DNA of 64,000 nt. Source: Bacteroidota bacterium. Lineage in GTDB: Bacteria; Bacteroidota; Bacteroidia; Cytophagales; Cyclobacteriaceae. A model generated the notes under the pieces. That model did no database searches, was not told the origin of the DNA, and was given only the letters and a program-made list of their open reading frames with translations. A program made the position numbers and the translations under genes. Where the stretch lies: positions 1 through 64,000 of the forward strand of contig JAEYWY010000035.1 in NCBI GenBank assembly GCA_023428695.1. Direction: 5' to 3'. Positions 26,188-35,966 of this stretch are shown one piece after another; within the stretch, counting starts at the first letter, position 1, and every line of letters begins with the position of its first letter.

Positions 26188-27018
26188 ATGGTAAACACCC
26201 GCTACGCTATTCATCCGAGCGACTTCAAAACTTACGATACAAAAAAAATCCGCGACTCATTTCTGATCGGGGAAGTTTTCAAACCTGGTGAAATTACGTT
26301 CACTTACACCATGTACGATCGAATGATAGTCGGAGGCAGTGCACCGGTTGACAAACCTCTCCTGCTTGAAACGATCGATGAACTTAAGAGCGAATACTTT
26401 CTGGAGCGGCGCGAACTGGGTGTGATCAATGTCGGCCCTGCTGCAGACGTCACGGTTGATGGAACGCGTTTCCCGCTGGCACATAAAGAAGCACTCTACG
26501 TTGGAAAAGAATGCCGTGAGGTGCTCTTCCATCCCGCGCGCGAAGGCCAGGCTTTGTTTTATTGGAACAGCGCACCTGCGCATCACAAATACCCGACACG
26601 CAAGGTCTCGCTTGAAGAAGCTGATACCGCCGTCATGGGCAGTCCGGAATCATCAAATCACCGCACCATCAGAAAACTTTTGGTAAGCACCGTACTTCCG
26701 GTTTGTCAGCTTCAGATGGGCTTGACTGAGCTACACACCGGCAGCATCTGGAATACGATGCCCCCGCATACGCATGATCGCAGAATGGAAGTATATTTCT
26801 ATTTTGAGGTTAAACCCGAACAGGCTGTTTGTCACTTCATGGGAACACCTGCGGAGACGCGACACATCTGGATGCAAAATAACCAGGCAGTTATCTCGCC
26901 GCCGTGGTCAATCCACAGTGGCGCCGGAACTGCAGGCTACTCTTTTATATGGAGTATGGCCGGCGAAAACCTCGACTACGGTGACATGGACATGGTGAAA
27001 CCAAATGCGTTGCGATAA
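26188..27018 (+). CDS. kduI: 5-dehydro-4-deoxy-D-glucuronate isomerase
   Basis: KduI converts 5-keto-4-deoxyuronate, released from unsaturated galacturonate, into 3-deoxy-D-glycero-2,5-hexodiulosonate. The 276-residue length matches the family (278 in E. coli). The cupin zinc ligands are visible: MPPHTHDRRMEVY gives His194, His196 and Glu201, and SIHSGAG gives His243, each offset by two from the E. coli positions. It is the first gene of the forward kduI-kduD-lacI-uxaB cluster. Operators C and D lie upstream, so induction when pectin products accumulate is likely. Confidence 0.96.
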   Translation: MVNTRYAIHPSDFKTYDTKKIRDSFLIGEVFKPGEITFTYTMYDRMIVGGSAPVDKPLLLETIDELKSEYFLERRELGVINVGPAADVTVDGTRFPLAHKEALYVGKECREVLFHPAREGQALFYWNSAPAHHKYPTRKVSLEEADTAVMGSPESSNHRTIRKLLVSTVLPVCQLQMGLTELHTGSIWNTMPPHTHDRRMEVYFYFEVKPEQAVCHFMGTPAETRHIWMQNNQAVISPPWSIHSGAGTAGYSFIWSMAGENLDYGDMDMVKPNALR

Positions 27019-27024
27019 GTTGTT

Positions 27025-27813
27025 ATGAGCGAACTTTTCAGTCTGCAGAACAAAAGGGCATTGATTACCGGCGCCACGCACGGCCTCGGCATGGCTATGG
27101 CCAAAGGACTTGGTATGGCGGGAGCCGAATTAATCATCAACGGTCACTCACAGTCGCGGCTTGACGAAGCGCTTCACGCATACCGGAGTGCAGGTCTTTC
27201 TGCATATGGCTACCTGTTTGACGTAACAGACGAAATGCAGGTGAACGATGCGATCACAACAATCGAACGCGAGCGTGGCCCCATCGACATCCTTGTTAAC
27301 AATGCAGGTATCATCAAACGTATTCCTGCACTTGAAATGCCCGTGGATGACTTTCGGGCGGTGATCGATGTTGACCTGGTGGCTCCGTTTATTGTTGCCA
27401 AACGTGTAGCCGGCTCTATGATTCAAAGAGGCGGCGGAAAGATTATTAACATCTGCTCCATGATGAGTGAACTTGGTCGTAACACGGTGACAGCATACGC
27501 CGCAGCAAAAGGCGGGCTTAAAATGCTCACACGAAACCTGGCAACGGAGTGGGCGCGACACAACATACAGGTAAACGGAATCGGTCCGGGATATTTCGCG
27601 ACCGCGCAGACAGAACCAATCCGAAGGGATGGCCATCCGTTCAATGAGTTTATTATCAACCGTACCCCTGCCGGCAGATGGGGCGATCCTGCCGATCTCG
27701 CCGGCGCCACAGTTTTCCTGGCATCGCGTGCGAGCGATTTTGTAAACGGACAGATAATTTATGTCGATGGGGGTATTCTGGCAACCATTGGCAAACCGGC
27801 AAACGAGAAGTAG
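27025..27813 (+). CDS. kduD: 2-dehydro-3-deoxy-D-gluconate 5-dehydrogenase (SDR)
   Basis: KduD reduces the hexodiulosonate made by KduI to KDG. The 262-residue protein is a classical short-chain dehydrogenase: cofactor loop TGATHGLG (residues 15-22), NNAG (92-95), and catalytic Ser145, Tyr158 and Lys162 (YAAAK). The C-terminal FLASRASDFVNGQIIYVDGG is typical. Sequence alone would also allow gluconate 5-dehydrogenase, but the position 6 bp after kduI supports KduD. The enzyme is cytoplasmic and uses NAD(H) or NADP(H); which one is not clear. Confidence 0.93.
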   Translation: MSELFSLQNKRALITGATHGLGMAMAKGLGMAGAELIINGHSQSRLDEALHAYRSAGLSAYGYLFDVTDEMQVNDAITTIERERGPIDILVNNAGIIKRIPALEMPVDDFRAVIDVDLVAPFIVAKRVAGSMIQRGGGKIINICSMMSELGRNTVTAYAAAKGGLKMLTRNLATEWARHNIQVNGIGPGYFATAQTEPIRRDGHPFNEFIINRTPAGRWGDPADLAGATVFLASRASDFVNGQIIYVDGGILATIGKPANEK

Positions 27814-27864
27814 ATTCTATAAATTAAAAACGACAAATACCTAAAACGGGAGCGATCCTATGGT

Positions 27865-28896
27865 ATGAAAACTGAAAAGGCCACTATTCACGACATCGCC
27901 CGCAAGCTGAACATCACGGCTTCAACGGTTTCGCGCGCGCTTAATGATCACCCGCGTATCAGCGCCGAAACAAAGAAAGCCGTATTAAAGGTTGCAAGAA
28001 AACTCAACTACCAGCCGAACAATATCGCGGCTGCGCTCCGCAACGGTAAAAGCAACATCATCGGCATCATTGTTCCAACCGCCGACAGAAGCTTCTTTTC
28101 TTCCGTCGTGCGCGGAATCGAAGAAATCGCAAACAGATCGCGCTATAACGTGATGATCTGCCAGACATACGACAACTATGAAAAAGAAGTCGCAACGGTT
28201 GAGGCACTGCTTAATGCGCGCGTCGACGGAATTATCGCTTCTCATGGCAAAGAAACCGCTAACTTTGATCACTTCCTCAAGGTAAAAGAACGTGGCATTC
28301 CGCTGATACTGTTCGATCGGTCGAACGATGAACTTGAAGTAAGTCATGTGGTGATCGATGATTTTCTCGGCGCATACAAGGCGACAGAACACCTCATCCT
28401 GCAAGGTTGCCGTCGCATTGCACACTTTACCAACATCAGAAAGATATCGATCTACCGGGAACGTCTTCGCGGTTATCGCGAGGCACTGCTTGCAAACGGT
28501 CTTGAATACAATGAGCAACTCGTTGTCGAAAGTAACCTTCAGCTCGAAGACGGCCGGACAAGCATGGAGAAACTGCTCAAACTCCGCCAAATGCCGGATG
28601 CGGTATTCTCTGCCAGTGCGTTGGGGGCAGTTGGTGCGATGCAGGTAATCAAAGAAAGAAACATAAAGATCCCTCAGCAAATCGCACTTGTCGGATTCAG
28701 TAATGAAGTCTTTACGTCATTTACGGAACCGAGTCTGACAACTGTCGAACAACACAGCTTGCGCATTGGAAACGCAGCCGCCGAAATATTCCTGGAGGAG
28801 GTGGGTCTGCGCAACAAGAAGTTTATACCTCAAAAGGTTGTTCTCAAACCGGAACTTATCATACGTGATTCATCACGAAGGAAGAAATCAAGCTAG
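27865..28896 (+). CDS. LacI-family transcriptional regulator of pectin/uronate genes
   Basis: The 343-residue protein has a LacI DNA-binding domain (residues 6-52, ATIHDIARKLNITASTVSRA), a hinge helix (NNIAAALRNGKSN) and a periplasmic-binding-protein-like ligand domain starting IIGIIVPTADRSFF. It is encoded between kduD (51 bp) and uxaB (19 bp), so it is probably in its own target operon. The four palindromes with a central CpG at 3.8, 22.7, 26.0 and 26.2 kb have the symmetry such proteins bind, and sit before the genes of this pathway. A KDG-like or tagaturonate-like inducer is plausible by analogy; repression as opposed to activation is inferred. Confidence 0.9.
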   Translation: MKTEKATIHDIARKLNITASTVSRALNDHPRISAETKKAVLKVARKLNYQPNNIAAALRNGKSNIIGIIVPTADRSFFSSVVRGIEEIANRSRYNVMICQTYDNYEKEVATVEALLNARVDGIIASHGKETANFDHFLKVKERGIPLILFDRSNDELEVSHVVIDDFLGAYKATEHLILQGCRRIAHFTNIRKISIYRERLRGYREALLANGLEYNEQLVVESNLQLEDGRTSMEKLLKLRQMPDAVFSASALGAVGAMQVIKERNIKIPQQIALVGFSNEVFTSFTEPSLTTVEQHSLRIGNAAAEIFLEEVGLRNKKFIPQKVVLKPELIIRDSSRRKKSS

Positions 28897-28915
28897 CAAT
28901 TAAAGAACGAACACG

Positions 28916-30331
28916 ATGAACACTATCGCGCCCGCAAGACTAAACCGGCATAAAGTGCCGTCCACGAATTATCCTGTTAAGGTCCTTCAGTTTGGTGAAG
29001 GAAACTTTCTCCGTGCCTTCGCCGACTGGATGATTGATATTCTGAATGAAGCGACCCCGTTCCGCGGGATGGTACAAATCGTACAACCGCTGCCAAAGGG
29101 AATGGGTGAAGTGATCAACGAACAGGAGGGACTTTATCATGTTGTTCTCCACGGCATTGAAGATGGAAACCTCGTAAGAAACACACGACTTATCACATCG
29201 GTGAAAGGTGTAATCAATCCCTACGACGACTTCACACAATTTCTTCGTCTGGGACAAAATCCGGAACTCAAGTTCATCATTTCAAATACAACGGAAGCAG
29301 GAATCACGTTCTCTGATGAAGACAAAGATCCGAACCAGATTTCAAAAACGTATCCCGGTAAACTTACCTCGCTGCTCTACCACCGCTTCAAAGCGTTCGG
29401 TGGAACCAATACCAGCGGTCTGATATTTCTTCCCTGCGAGTTGATCGACCGGAACGGTGACAAACTGAGAGAAGCTATACTTGCTTACGCCAGTCTATGG
29501 CAGCTTCCGGCACAATTCACAGATTGGATCAATGAGCAAAATGTATTCTGCAATACGCTTGTTGATCGAATTGTACCCGGATTTCCGGCCGACATCATCA
29601 ATGACATATGCCAGGAGACCGGTTATGATGACAAGGTTGTCGTGAAGGCCGAGCCGTTTCATTTATGGGTGATCGAAGGACCAGCGTTTATCAAAGATCA
29701 CTTCCCGGCCGATGCTGCCGGACTTCAGGTGAAGTTCGTTGGCAACCTGCAGCCTTACCGGACGCGGAAGGTGCGCATATTAAACGGCGCTCACACGGCT
29801 ATGGTGCCCGTTGCGTATCTGCGCGGACTCCGGACAGTTCAGGAAACAGTTGAGGATCCGGAAATGGGCAGATTTGTAAACGACATCGTATTCAACGAAA
29901 TAATTCCGACGCTTGACTTGCCTGAAGAAGAGCTCAAGTCATTTGCCGCGAGCGTCCTCGAACGATTCAAAAACCCCTACATACGTCACGAGCTTTCGAG
30001 CATTGCACTGAATTCCATTTCGAAGTTCAAGGTGAGAGTATTGCCTTCGCTTCTTGAGTACCAAAAGCGCAGGGAGAGCATTCCGCCGCTGCTGGCACTC
30101 TCATTGGCGGCCCTGATACGTTTCTACAAAGGTGAATATCGTGGAACGTCGCTTCCTGTGAATGACTCTGCAGATATACTGGAATTCTTCAGAAAAGTCT
30201 GGGCGAATCCTTCAACAGATGTTGTCGTTGAACAAGTGCTTTCGAATGAATCCCTTTGGGAAGTCAATCTCCTGAGTGTCCCGGGTTTGAGAGACGCGGT
30301 AGCGAAAGAGTTAGCGAGCCTTGATAAGTGA
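28916..30331 (+). CDS. uxaB: Tagaturonate reductase (altronate oxidoreductase)
   Basis: UxaB interconverts D-tagaturonate and D-altronate with NAD(H), feeding UxaA. The 471-residue protein belongs to the polyol dehydrogenase family: an N-terminal nucleotide-binding segment (VLQFGEGNFLRAFADWMIDI), the IISNTTEAGI strand, FLPCELIDRNG, and the family signature KVRILNGAHTAMVPVAYL. It is the last gene of the kduI cluster and ends directly at the convergent sensor-kinase gene, with no terminator space. UxaC, which would supply tagaturonate, is not in the window. Confidence 0.93.
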   Translation: MNTIAPARLNRHKVPSTNYPVKVLQFGEGNFLRAFADWMIDILNEATPFRGMVQIVQPLPKGMGEVINEQEGLYHVVLHGIEDGNLVRNTRLITSVKGVINPYDDFTQFLRLGQNPELKFIISNTTEAGITFSDEDKDPNQISKTYPGKLTSLLYHRFKAFGGTNTSGLIFLPCELIDRNGDKLREAILAYASLWQLPAQFTDWINEQNVFCNTLVDRIVPGFPADIINDICQETGYDDKVVVKAEPFHLWVIEGPAFIKDHFPADAAGLQVKFVGNLQPYRTRKVRILNGAHTAMVPVAYLRGLRTVQETVEDPEMGRFVNDIVFNEIIPTLDLPEEELKSFAASVLERFKNPYIRHELSSIALNSISKFKVRVLPSLLEYQKRRESIPPLLALSLAALIRFYKGEYRGTSLPVNDSADILEFFRKVWANPSTDVVVEQVLSNESLWEVNLLSVPGLRDAVAKELASLDK

Positions 30332-33300
30332 TTATGACAGCCTCGTCATAAGTGAATACGCCATCTCAAGTGAGGCAACGAGTTCTTCCAGTTTCACCGG
30401 CTTCGCGATGTAATCATCCATGCCGGCTGCAAGGCAGATATCGCGGTCTTCCTGCATGGCATTTGCTGTCATTGAAATGATAACAGGTTGTTTGCCCTCT
30501 GAACTTCGGATTCGTCGTGTCGCTTCGAGTCCGTCCATACGTGGCATTTGCACATCCATGAAGATTACGTCGCACGACGATACGCGTGAAAGCTTGATCG
30601 CCTCTTCACCGTCGGCGGCGATGACCACATCCTGATAACCCAGTTTTGACAGTGCCCGCACAATCAGTTTCTGATTGATAAGATTGTCTTCAGCAATCAG
30701 AATCTTCATCGGATGTTTCTTCGAAAAATCCGCCTGAAGCACCTGTTCGTGATTTGTTGTGTTTTCCTGCGATGTTACATCCTTGCGCAGGGATTTATCG
30801 ATCGCCGTCCAAAGCGCAGCATACCGCACAGGCTTTTGAACGCTGGCAGCGATAATGTCACTGCGTTTCACTGCAATATCGTCGCCGGGAGAAGTCAGCA
30901 GGATCACAGGAACTGTACTGCCGGCAGCGCGAAACCCTTTGGCCAGGTCAACGCCATCTATATCCGCCAATTTTGAATCTGCGATAATAAGGTCAATTCC
31001 TTCACGGCCGATTCGCAACGCCTCACTACCAGAACTCGCGTTAACGGGAATCATTCGCCAGTTCGCGACAAGGTTGGTAATAATATCAAGTCGTGTCTTA
31101 TTGTCGTCAACAAGCAGGACTTTCTTCCCCCGCAAGATGTCCTGCTTCAACGTAGGAGTTGGCTGTGTCGGCTGCGTTGGAACACCAAATGACAGCGTGA
31201 AATCAAAGATGGTTCCTTTACCCTCCTCACTATCAACACTGATCGTGCCACCCATCAGGTCAACGAGACGTTTACTGATCGCCAGTCCAAGGCCGGTGCC
31301 GCCATACTCACGCGTGGTTGACGCATCCACTTGCGAGAACGGCTGGAACAACCGCGACAATCTTGAAGATGGAATTCCTATCCCCGTGTCAATGATGCGG
31401 AACGAGATTGTTACTTGTGATTCGGACGAGTTGCGAAGTTCTACCTTGAGAAAAACATGTCCACGCGTCGTAAATTTCAGTCCATTGCCAACGAGGTTGA
31501 TAATGACCTGACGGAGCCGATGGCTATCACCAACAACCTCTTCCGGTAGTCGATGATCAAGTTCGAATAGCAGGTCAAGCCCTTTTTCCAATGCAACTCC
31601 TGCGAACAAATCAACTACGTTTTCCAGGCAGGGACGCAGTGCAAAAGTATGTTCATCAAGTTCAAGCTTACCCGACTCAATTTTTGAGAAGTCGAGAATA
31701 TCGTTAATAACGGTAAGCAACGTTTCACCACTTGCAAGAATGCTGTCGGTATAGTCTTTTTGTTCCGGTGTCAGGCTGGTTTCCCGCAGCAGCGACGCCA
31801 TTCCCAACACACCGTTCATCGGCGTACGGATTTCGTGGCTCATGGTCGCGAGGAAAATTGTTTTAGCTTTGTTTGCACGTTCTGCTTCCTCGCGGGCTGC
31901 CTCCGCTTCTTCCTTCTTGCTCAGCGTTTCCTTCTTCTGATTTTCGAGTTCGCGATTGAGTCGTTCAAGGAAAGCAGTCTTCGTTCGAAGTTCATCGTTA
32001 ACGCTTTTTAGTTCGTTATTAAGCAACTGCTGTTCATTGTTCAGCGCACGCAGGTGTTCCGCCTGGCTTTCGAGGATTTCTTTTTGCTGATTTACCTCTT
32101 TTGTCCTGATGCTTACAACTGTTTCAAGTCGATCCTTTTGCCTGGCAAGGTTGCGAACTTCAAGTCGTACGAGACCATAAACGCCCAGGCTGACCAACAA
32201 GACAATCCCAAGCCTGAACCACCACGTTTTCCAGAAGGGTGGTGTGATAATTACTACGACTGACGCGCCCTGTTCATTCCATAACCCGTCATTATTCGAA
32301 GCGATCACGCGAAATACATATTTGCCCGGGTCGAGGTTCGTGTATGTGGCACGACGTTCGGCGCCAATATAATTCCAGTCGCGATCGAAGCCTTCCAGTT
32401 TATAGGCGTAGCGATTCTTGTCAGCGAGCGTATAGTTTAATGCGGCAAACTCAAATGTAATTACGGACTGGTCGTAACTGAGTGTAACTGTCTTCGTTGT
32501 TTGTAACGATTCCGTCAGCGGACTTCCGTCTGCGCCGGGAACAACACTTTTGTTTAAAACCTGGAGGTCTGTCAGTACAACGGGCGGGACATACGGATTC
32601 CCCTTGACGCTGTCGGGAACAAAAACATTAAAGCCATTGATTCCGCCGAAGTAGATTCTGCCGTCCGATGCCTTAAACGAAGCACCACGACGAAACTCTG
32701 ACCCGCCTATGCCTTCAAAGTTTACGAACTTGCCGCTTGAAGGGATGTATTTTGTGATCCCGAGATTGCTGCTGATCCAAAGGTTGCCATGATCGTCTTC
32801 CTGGAGTCCGTGAACGAAATTATTGAGCAGCCCTTCTTTTTCATCAAGCAATACAAAACCGCCCGACGACCGATCAAACAGATTCAATCCGCCGCCCATC
32901 GTTCCTATCCAAAGGCGGTTATTGCTATCAACAAGCATCGTCGAAACGAGATTGTTTGAGAGCCCCTTGTTCTCATGATTGAAGAGTTCAAACAGACCGG
33001 TTTGCGCATTGTACCGAGACACTCCTCCGCCAAATGTTCCCACCCAAATGGTGTTCGTACTATCGACCACGATTGTACTTACGTAATCATTGGCAAGTGT
33101 AACTTCGACCTGTGGTTCGTGTCTGAAGACTTCCTCCGCACCTTCAGCTGGCAATCGCGTTACACCGCCACCGAGGGTACCGATCCACATGGCAAGGTCC
33201 TTGTCCTGTACAATAGAGTAGACATAATCGTTTCCGAGTTTTTGCCCGGAGGACCGGGTTGAAATGTTTTCGAACCGACGTGTCGCCGGATCATAGATCA

Positions 33301-34699
33301 TCAACCCGCCCCCATAAGTACCAATCCACAGGCGACCTGATTTATCTTTAAGCATTGATACGATCACCTGGTTGTTCAATTGTGAGTTTCCTTCGAAGCC
33401 CGATGTCTTACCGGACTTCGGGTCGAACCATTCGAGGCCGCCGCCATCGGTGCCAACAAGGACCCTGTTGCCGATTTCAGCAAAACAATTCACCAGTCTT
33501 GTTTTAGTGACATGGTGTTCAAACGGCGCTTCGTTCCTGTCGAAGAACAAAACTCCTCCTGCAGTCGTGCCCAGCCACAGTATGTCGGTGTTGTCACGAT
33601 ATATCGACAGCACGCTTTTGGCGTTTACTTCCTTTTGATCGTCATCAGCTACCAGATCACTGGTTTCACCTGAAGCGACGTCAATGCGTTTCAATCCGCC
33701 GTTTTCAAGCGCGACCAGCAATTCACCTTCGTTGCTTGCATAGATTGCAAATACGTTTGTGTTCGAAACTCGTCCCCCGGCACGCGGATACATTTGTTGG
33801 AATACACCGTTCTCGTACTTGTCGACGCCGCGGTTTGTCCCTATCCAAAGGCGGTCCTGTGAATCGACACAAAGCGTGTTTATCGCATCGCTTATGAGTG
33901 AGGACACGGCTGCCCCATAGCGATACTGTGTGGCATTGTAGGATTTTGTATCGAAGTAATTCAAACCATGGTCGCGCGTCGCCACCCAAAGGTTGTCATG
34001 CTTGTCGAGTGCAAGTGACGTTATCGTATTATGCGAGATTGAATTGGAGTTGTCTGCTGAGTAGAATCTGGTAAACGTTTCGCGTTCAGGATCGAGCATT
34101 GTCAACCCCCAATACGTGCCGATCCACAAATTACCCTTTCGATCTTCGACAAGTGAGGTAATGCCATTGTTTGAAATCGTGTTGTTGTCTTCAAGGTGGA
34201 CGAAATTATCGAAGCTATCGCTTCTCGGGTCGTAGCGACTCAGGCCACCACCATTGGTACCAATCCAGAGTACGCCTTTGCTGTCTTCAAGCAGACAATT
34301 TATTCCGTCGTTGAGCAACGCCTTTTCATTACCAGGCTGAACCCTGTATGCGTGAAAACGATAGCCGTCAAACCGGTTGAGACCGTCTTCGGTACCAAAC
34401 CACATGAAGCCGCGATGATCCTTGAGAATGCACTTGACAGTATTCTGGGAAAGCCCGTCGCGAATGCTAATGCGTCGGAAAGAAGAATAATTCTGGCCTG
34501 AACATACATAGGCCGACAAAAGCATAATTACGGTGAGAAACCAGCCTCCAAAAGCCGACCTGATTTTGAGTATGCGTGAGAATGCCGCGGGGGCGTTTTC
34601 CACCCGAGGAAGGGAGAAAGGGCCCGCATCGTCCGAAAACGATTTAGGATCCGAAAAAAACTCCCGTCGCTGCATTAGGTCTGGACTTTTCACACACAT
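30332..34699 (-). CDS. Hybrid two-component sensor kinase with periplasmic propeller and two receiver domains
   Basis: The 1455-residue protein resembles the sensor part of Bacteroidota hybrid regulators. It has an N-terminal membrane or signal segment (about 52-66), some 14 two-component propeller repeats (LWIGTNGGGLSRYD type, 75-700), a Y_Y_Y domain (745-815), a membrane helix (828-846), a long coiled coil (850-945), a HisKA domain with His955 (SHEIRTPMNG), an ATPase (NGLKF, DTGIGIP, GTGLGLAI) and two receivers with Asp1241 and Asp1382. There is no AraC-type DNA-binding domain at the end. Sensing of extracellular pectin sugars is inferred from position next to uxaB. The 50-residue N-terminal extension before the membrane segment is unusual; a later start is possible. 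Confidence 0.92.
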   Translation of the reverse strand: MCVKSPDLMQRREFFSDPKSFSDDAGPFSLPRVENAPAAFSRILKIRSAFGGWFLTVIMLLSAYVCSGQNYSSFRRISIRDGLSQNTVKCILKDHRGFMWFGTEDGLNRFDGYRFHAYRVQPGNEKALLNDGINCLLEDSKGVLWIGTNGGGLSRYDPRSDSFDNFVHLEDNNTISNNGITSLVEDRKGNLWIGTYWGLTMLDPERETFTRFYSADNSNSISHNTITSLALDKHDNLWVATRDHGLNYFDTKSYNATQYRYGAAVSSLISDAINTLCVDSQDRLWIGTNRGVDKYENGVFQQMYPRAGGRVSNTNVFAIYASNEGELLVALENGGLKRIDVASGETSDLVADDDQKEVNAKSVLSIYRDNTDILWLGTTAGGVLFFDRNEAPFEHHVTKTRLVNCFAEIGNRVLVGTDGGGLEWFDPKSGKTSGFEGNSQLNNQVIVSMLKDKSGRLWIGTYGGGLMIYDPATRRFENISTRSSGQKLGNDYVYSIVQDKDLAMWIGTLGGGVTRLPAEGAEEVFRHEPQVEVTLANDYVSTIVVDSTNTIWVGTFGGGVSRYNAQTGLFELFNHENKGLSNNLVSTMLVDSNNRLWIGTMGGGLNLFDRSSGGFVLLDEKEGLLNNFVHGLQEDDHGNLWISSNLGITKYIPSSGKFVNFEGIGGSEFRRGASFKASDGRIYFGGINGFNVFVPDSVKGNPYVPPVVLTDLQVLNKSVVPGADGSPLTESLQTTKTVTLSYDQSVITFEFAALNYTLADKNRYAYKLEGFDRDWNYIGAERRATYTNLDPGKYVFRVIASNNDGLWNEQGASVVVIITPPFWKTWWFRLGIVLLVSLGVYGLVRLEVRNLARQKDRLETVVSIRTKEVNQQKEILESQAEHLRALNNEQQLLNNELKSVNDELRTKTAFLERLNRELENQKKETLSKKEEAEAAREEAERANKAKTIFLATMSHEIRTPMNGVLGMASLLRETSLTPEQKDYTDSILASGETLLTVINDILDFSKIESGKLELDEHTFALRPCLENVVDLFAGVALEKGLDLLFELDHRLPEEVVGDSHRLRQVIINLVGNGLKFTTRGHVFLKVELRNSSESQVTISFRIIDTGIGIPSSRLSRLFQPFSQVDASTTREYGGTGLGLAISKRLVDLMGGTISVDSEEGKGTIFDFTLSFGVPTQPTQPTPTLKQDILRGKKVLLVDDNKTRLDIITNLVANWRMIPVNASSGSEALRIGREGIDLIIADSKLADIDGVDLAKGFRAAGSTVPVILLTSPGDDIAVKRSDIIAASVQKPVRYAALWTAIDKSLRKDVTSQENTTNHEQVLQADFSKKHPMKILIAEDNLINQKLIVRALSKLGYQDVVIAADGEEAIKLSRVSSCDVIFMDVQMPRMDGLEATRRIRSSEGKQPVIISMTANAMQEDRDICLAAGMDDYIAKPVKLEELVASLEMAYSLMTRLS

Positions 34700-34966
34700 T
34701 TACACATAAAATATCGATTTCAATGGTTGTTCGCTAATACGAATATTATCGGCGACAAAATGTCGGTTTGTCCGACTGTAAGTTCAGGGGGGAATCAGAC
34801 AGAATAGTAAAAGAATGGAACAATCGGTTGAATTTCTTACAAATCGCGGATACTGAATGGACAGCTTTTCCCGGAGAAAAAACGCAACGGATCATGTTGC
34901 GAACCGGGAAAAAAGTACTCATTCCACGATGATTTTCGGAAAGGAATTGCCCGCCAGAATTTAACG

Positions 34967-35371
34967 TTATTTTCCGACAGGGTTGTATTTGAGAATTTGC
35001 TTCAGGGAGGTGACCAGAACGTCGAAACTTTCGGGTTTTGTCAGGAAGTCGGCACCGAGATCCCGGCACGCGCGAATCTGATCGGCATCGCGCGTAGTCG
35101 AGTAGATGATTACCGGAATGCGCATATAGGAATCGTTACTTTTTATTTCCTCAAGGCATCTGCGCCCGTTCATCAACGGCATATTGATGTCGAGGAAGAT
35201 ATAGTCCGGAAGCCACTCATTGCGCTTAAGTATCTTCAATGCCTCAAGTCCATTATACGCTTCGACGCAGGTGATTGTCGGATCAATCTCAGCGACCGCC
35301 TGTCCGAAGAGTTCCATGTCCTCGGCGTCATCATCGACGATTAGAATTACCATCCTTTTATTTTGATTCAA
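34967..35371 (-). CDS. Single-domain response regulator (CheY/Rcp-like)
   Basis: A 134-residue receiver domain without an output domain. The acidic pocket is DDD (residues 13-15), the phospho-acceptor is Asp61 (YIFLDINMPLMNG), followed by a Ser/Thr at 91-92 (YSTT) and Lys112 (TKP), so all catalytic positions are present. The DINMPxMNG and YSTTRDAxQIRACRxLGAD patterns are those of Rcp-type regulators that work with phytochrome-like or hybrid kinases. It lies 267 bp upstream of the hybrid kinase gene on the same strand, and could receive phosphate from it; this is inference. ATG at 35353 is an alternative start. Confidence 0.88.
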   Translation of the reverse strand: MNQNKRMVILIVDDDAEDMELFGQAVAEIDPTITCVEAYNGLEALKILKRNEWLPDYIFLDINMPLMNGRRCLEEIKSNDSYMRIPVIIYSTTRDADQIRACRDLGADFLTKPESFDVLVTSLKQILKYNPVGK

Positions 35372-35444
35372 TGTATCAATAAAGGAAGGTAATCAAAACT
35401 TAATGCCGGACGGGAGTTGAGATTTAAGGTGAAGTGTCACGAAT

Positions 35445-35966
35445 CTACCATGCAAATGCAATCCAGATAAGGCTTGCTAATGCAACACCGGCTACGATAC
35501 CGGAAATGACATGAATTATTTTCGAAGTTTTGTTTCTCTTCAGAAGTGTTACTACCAACGCTTGCGTCGCTTGCTCTTTCTCAGCAGATAGTTTCACCTG
35601 CTGTTCGAGTTCAAGTACACGGTTCTTCAGTCGTACATTTTCCCATTCAAAGCGGCGGAGATTCTTGTCGGATTCAAGGAACTCGCGCTGGCTTTCCTTA
35701 CGCAAAAGTTTTTGATATAAAGACCATCCGCCGAAGTTTGATATTTCCAGTCCTTTTCCAGTTATCACCCTGGCGTTTTTCACGATCCGAATCAGTCCCT
35801 TTTCAAGCATAACCTGATCCACCAGATAACTCTCCTCATCCAGCACTTCCACCTCATATAGCATACGGGCATCAAGCGTCAGGTTCGGCGCCATCGCGAT
35901 TTTGTGAAGGAAATAGTCAACCTTCTCGTCCAGCTTGTATCCAGTTTTCTCCATGATAAAGTCCAT
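35445..35966 (-). CDS. Hypothetical protein with coiled coil and C-terminal membrane anchor
   Basis: A 173-residue protein I do not recognise. Residues 1-95 look like a compact mixed alpha/beta or winged-helix-like domain (LDEKVDYFLHKIAMAPNLTL, VDQVMLEKGLIRIV, ISNFGGWSLYQKLL). Residues about 98-143 form a likely coiled coil rich in Glu, Arg and Leu, and 149-171 are one hydrophobic helix (HVISGIVAGVALASLIWIAF), so it is probably tail-anchored in the inner membrane. It stands alone between the receiver gene and another hypothetical. Residue 5 is an alternative start. Confidence 0.7.
   Translation of the reverse strand: MDFIMEKTGYKLDEKVDYFLHKIAMAPNLTLDARMLYEVEVLDEESYLVDQVMLEKGLIRIVKNARVITGKGLEISNFGGWSLYQKLLRKESQREFLESDKNLRRFEWENVRLKNRVLELEQQVKLSAEKEQATQALVVTLLKRNKTSKIIHVISGIVAGVALASLIWIAFAW

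Noticed and set aside
27985..28680. 231-codon antisense frame within the LacI-type gene
   Set aside because: It mirrors the conserved regulator codons and has no domain; treated as a shadow.
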